From: Alphaproteobacteria bacterium HGW-Alphaproteobacteria-1
GTDB taxonomy: Bacteria; Pseudomonadota; Alphaproteobacteria; Rhodobacterales; Rhodobacteraceae
Length of the DNA: 64,000 nucleotides
Assembly: GCA_002842985.1 (NCBI GenBank)
Contig: PHEQ01000014.1
Location: 1 to 64,000, forward strand
Direction: 5' to 3'
The notes under the pieces were generated by a model. The model saw nothing but the letters and a program-made list of their open reading frames with translations. It searched no databases and was not told where the DNA came from. The translations under genes were made by a program, and so were the position numbers. Positions 61,734 to 64,000 of this stretch are shown in pieces (position 1 is the first letter of the stretch; each line of letters starts with the position of its first letter).

Positions 61734-63689
61734 ATGCCCAAGCAGCTGATTTTATGTGATTGTTCCGGCTCTCAGAGCCTTGACGCCAAGGCCCTCTCGG
61801 AGGCCACCGGCCTTACATGCTCGCGGCTGCATTCGGCGCTCTGCACCGCCGAGACGGACGCGGCGGCCAAGGCGATCGAAGCGGGCGAGGCAATTATATG
61901 CTGCGCGCAGGAGCAACGGACATTCGAAGAGATCGCGGCCGATCTGGGGGTGGATGCCCCCGCCTTTCTCGACCTGCGCGACCGGGCCGGATGGTCGGAA
62001 GACCCGGCCCCCAAACTGCCCAAACTGTCCGCGCTCGTGGCCGAGGCAACGCTGGCCTCGCGCCCCGACAAGACCCTCGACGTGATCTCGGAGGGGCTGT
62101 GCCTCATCATCGGAACCGCCGACAAGGCGCTTCCGGCGGCGGAGAAGCTCAGCCCCATGCTTGGCGTCACCGTCCTTTTGACCGATGAGGCAGGCCCGCC
62201 CGAGACCCGTGATTTCGACACGATCCGCGGTCGCATCGTGCGCGCCACCGGCGCGCTTGGCGGCTTCGCACTGGAAATCGATGCGCTGCAGGAGGTCAAT
62301 CCGGGCGGGCGAGGCGCACTGCAATGGACGGCGCCGCGCGACGGCGGGCAGACGGGGTGCGATATCATTCTCGATCTGTCGGGTGGCACGCCGCTCTTTC
62401 CCGCCCCCGAAAAGCGCGAGGGCTATCTGCGCGCCGATCCCGGCAGTCTGCCCGCCACCGCGGACGCGATCCTTGCGGCCTCGCACCTCGTCGGCACCTT
62501 CGAGAAACCGCTTTACGTGGCGCTCGAGCCGCTGCTTTGCGCCCACTCCCGCGCCGAGCAGACCGGGTGCAGCAAATGCCTCGATATCTGCCCGACCGGT
62601 GCGATCACGCCTGCGGGCGATCATGTCAGCATCGACCCGATGATCTGCGCGGGCTGTGGTGCCTGCGCCGCGCGCTGCCCCTCGGGCGCGATCAGCTATG
62701 ATGCGCCACCGCCCGACATGATCTTTCGCCGCATCCAGACACTTGCCTCGGCCTATCGCCGCGCAGGCGGCAGCGCGCCGCGCCTTCTGGTGCATGATGC
62801 GGGCCATGGGGCCGAGATGATCCGCCTTGCCGCGCGCCACGGGCGCGGCCTGCCAGCCGATGTGATCCCGCTTGAGGTGTCGGCGCTGGCAGGCTTTGGC
62901 CATGCGGAAATCCTTGCCGCGCTTGCCTCGGGCTTTGCCGAGGTGTCGGTGTTGTTGTCGCCCACCGCGGAACGCGACGCGCCCGATCAGGAGATTCCGC
63001 TGGCGCAGGCGCTGGCGGGCGGGCACCCGGTGCGCCTTCTGGACCTCAACGACCCGGATGCGCTGTGCGACGCGCTCTATGACCAGACGCCGCCGCCGCC
63101 CCTGCCCGCGCCGGTCCTGCCGATGGGCAGCCGCCGTCAGGTCGCGCGCCTTGCCGCGCGGGCGCTCAACCCCGAACTCGTCACGCTCGACCTGCCCGCC
63201 GCCGCCCCCTATGGCGCGGTGCTGGTCGATCAGGGCGCCTGCACGCTATGTCTCTCGTGCGTGTCGCTCTGCCCGTCGGGTGCGCTGATGGACAACGAGG
63301 ACCTGCCGCAACTGCGTTTTCAGGAGGATGCCTGCCTGCAATGCGGGATTTGCGCCACGATCTGCCCCGAAAAGGCGATCACGCTGGAGCCGCGCATGAA
63401 CCTGAGCGACAGCGCGCTGACACAGATCGTGCTCAACGAGGAGGAGCCATTTGCCTGCGTCGAATGCGGTGTGCTCTTCGGGTCGAAATCGACGATCGAA
63501 AAGATCACCGAAAAACTTGCGGGCAAGCACGCGCTTTTCGCCACGTCAGAGGCCGCGCGCATGATCCAGATGTGCGAGAATTGCCGCATCAACGCGCAGT
63601 TCAACGCCGCCGACAACCCCTTTGCCATGGGCGAACGTCCGCGCGTGCGCACCACCGATGATTACCTGAGCAAGCGCAAGGATCACTGA
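61734..63689 (+). CDS. Multi-cluster 4Fe-4S ferredoxin protein of the formate dehydrogenase island
   Basis: A 651-residue cytoplasmic protein. Two ferredoxin-type modules, each with two [4Fe-4S] motifs, lie at about residues 279-316 (CSKCLDICPTG, CAGCGACAARCPSG) and 502-545 (CTLCLSCVSLCPSG, CLQCGICATICPEKA). Extra cysteines occur at the N-terminus (LILCDCSGSQS) and the C-terminal CVECGVLFGSKSTIE, MCENCR. Relatives lie next to DUF3305/3306 formate dehydrogenase genes. It may feed electrons to cofactor maturation; the role is untested. Confidence 0.88.
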   Translation: MPKQLILCDCSGSQSLDAKALSEATGLTCSRLHSALCTAETDAAAKAIEAGEAIICCAQEQRTFEEIAADLGVDAPAFLDLRDRAGWSEDPAPKLPKLSALVAEATLASRPDKTLDVISEGLCLIIGTADKALPAAEKLSPMLGVTVLLTDEAGPPETRDFDTIRGRIVRATGALGGFALEIDALQEVNPGGRGALQWTAPRDGGQTGCDIILDLSGGTPLFPAPEKREGYLRADPGSLPATADAILAASHLVGTFEKPLYVALEPLLCAHSRAEQTGCSKCLDICPTGAITPAGDHVSIDPMICAGCGACAARCPSGAISYDAPPPDMIFRRIQTLASAYRRAGGSAPRLLVHDAGHGAEMIRLAARHGRGLPADVIPLEVSALAGFGHAEILAALASGFAEVSVLLSPTAERDAPDQEIPLAQALAGGHPVRLLDLNDPDALCDALYDQTPPPPLPAPVLPMGSRRQVARLAARALNPELVTLDLPAAAPYGAVLVDQGACTLCLSCVSLCPSGALMDNEDLPQLRFQEDACLQCGICATICPEKAITLEPRMNLSDSALTQIVLNEEEPFACVECGVLFGSKSTIEKITEKLAGKHALFATSEAARMIQMCENCRINAQFNAADNPFAMGERPRVRTTDDYLSKRKDH

Positions 63690-64000
63690 ACTTGGATCGG
63701 GGCGCCCAGATCGGCAGGGGCCAGTCCCCCGACATAGGCGAGGATCGCCTCGATCTCGTCGGGGGAGACCTCGATGGGCACTATGGCAGGCGGCAGATGT
63801 CCGGCGAAGGGCGCGGTGACGCCTGTGATCTGGGTAAAGGCCGGATGAGGCTTGAGCGCGTAGAAGCTCTGAAACCGGGCTTCCCAGTCGCCGAGAGTGC
63901 GCAGCACCGGAAAGGACGGGGTGGACCCGATGCCGCCGCGCCCCTCCGGCGCGATCACATGACAGCGCCCGCAATGCGCCTGCGCCACGCGCTGACCCTC
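63683..64000 (-). CDS. Cytochrome c, N-terminus outside the window
   Basis: The C-terminal 106 residues of a mono-haem c-type cytochrome: EGQRVAQAHCGRCHVIAP with the CxxCH site, GIGSTPSFPVL, and a closing helix ILAYVGGLAPADLG. A clear axial methionine is not seen in the visible part. The gene starts beyond base 64000. It converges with the ferredoxin gene and overlaps it by seven bases. Confidence 0.85.
   Translation of the reverse strand, partial: EGQRVAQAHCGRCHVIAPEGRGGIGSTPSFPVLRTLGDWEARFQSFYALKPHPAFTQITGVTAPFAGHLPPAIVPIEVSPDEIEAILAYVGGLAPADLGAPIQVQ

Noticed and set aside
1..64000. CRISPR arrays, insertion sequences, integrases and plasmid origins
   Set aside because: No regularly spaced repeats, transposase or recombinase motifs, or replication genes were found on either strand.

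Overview
The window is one continuous piece of a GC-rich alphaproteobacterial chromosome, most likely Rhodobacteraceae (Roseobacter group). The support is: a double-length dCTP deaminase, gene-transfer-agent terminase genes, a DksA with a single cysteine, tandem Hint-domain proteins, a DUF3305/DUF3306 formate dehydrogenase cluster, and the overall codon bias. No integrase, transposase, CRISPR array or plasmid gene was seen. Most genes are core housekeeping genes.

Layout. 164-240 is tRNA-Pro(GGG). 298-11002 holds dcd, then a minus-strand run of scpB, scpA, nagZ, a SPOR protein and argS, an SDR-like protein, a Na+/H+ antiporter and dgt, then an A-type Fe-S carrier. 11194-14399 holds xthA, an orphan pair of gene-transfer-agent terminase genes, and a MobA-like nucleotidyltransferase. 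14400-17606 is a polar amino-acid ABC transporter whose ATPase gene is broken and one of whose permeases seems to start at ATT. 17726-19723 holds a PhnD-like protein, a TerB protein and 3-hydroxybutyrate dehydrogenase, preceded by a candidate small RNA. 19972-26126 holds a YejA-like binding protein, entericidin, alr, an MlaE/MlaF/PqiA-like lipid transport set and a membrane coiled-coil protein. 26184-33545 is a plus-strand run of radA, cvpA, purF, a small PilP-like protein, ppiD and trpE. 33546-40700 holds a decayed rhodanese gene, a pseudouridine synthase, a flavin monooxygenase, dksA, a MoxR ATPase, an AraC regulator, a peptide-binding protein and pdeM. 40708-46622 is a complete multisubunit Na+/H+ antiporter operon. 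46768-49428 encodes two Hint-domain proteins. 49701-51433 holds dapE and a DUF2064 protein.

51519-64000 is a formate dehydrogenase island. Its minus-strand operon runs DUF3305, DUF3306, TorD chaperone, small Tat protein, catalytic alpha, Fe-S beta and cytochrome b gamma subunits, a WD40-cytochrome c fusion, a 44-residue membrane peptide, and an NtrC-family regulator that lacks the sigma-54 contact loop. A multi-cluster ferredoxin is divergent from it, and a cytochrome c runs off the right edge.

The least ordinary signals are: (1) two compact promoter-to-terminator units, at 19815-19925 and 13672-13762, that look like small RNAs or attenuators; (2) the decaying amino-acid transporter operon with its ATT start and deleted ATPase; (3) twin AT-rich hairpins repeated at three intergenic sites; (4) the tail of the formate dehydrogenase operon; (5) the rhodanese pseudogene, which keeps an AT-rich operator-like palindrome.
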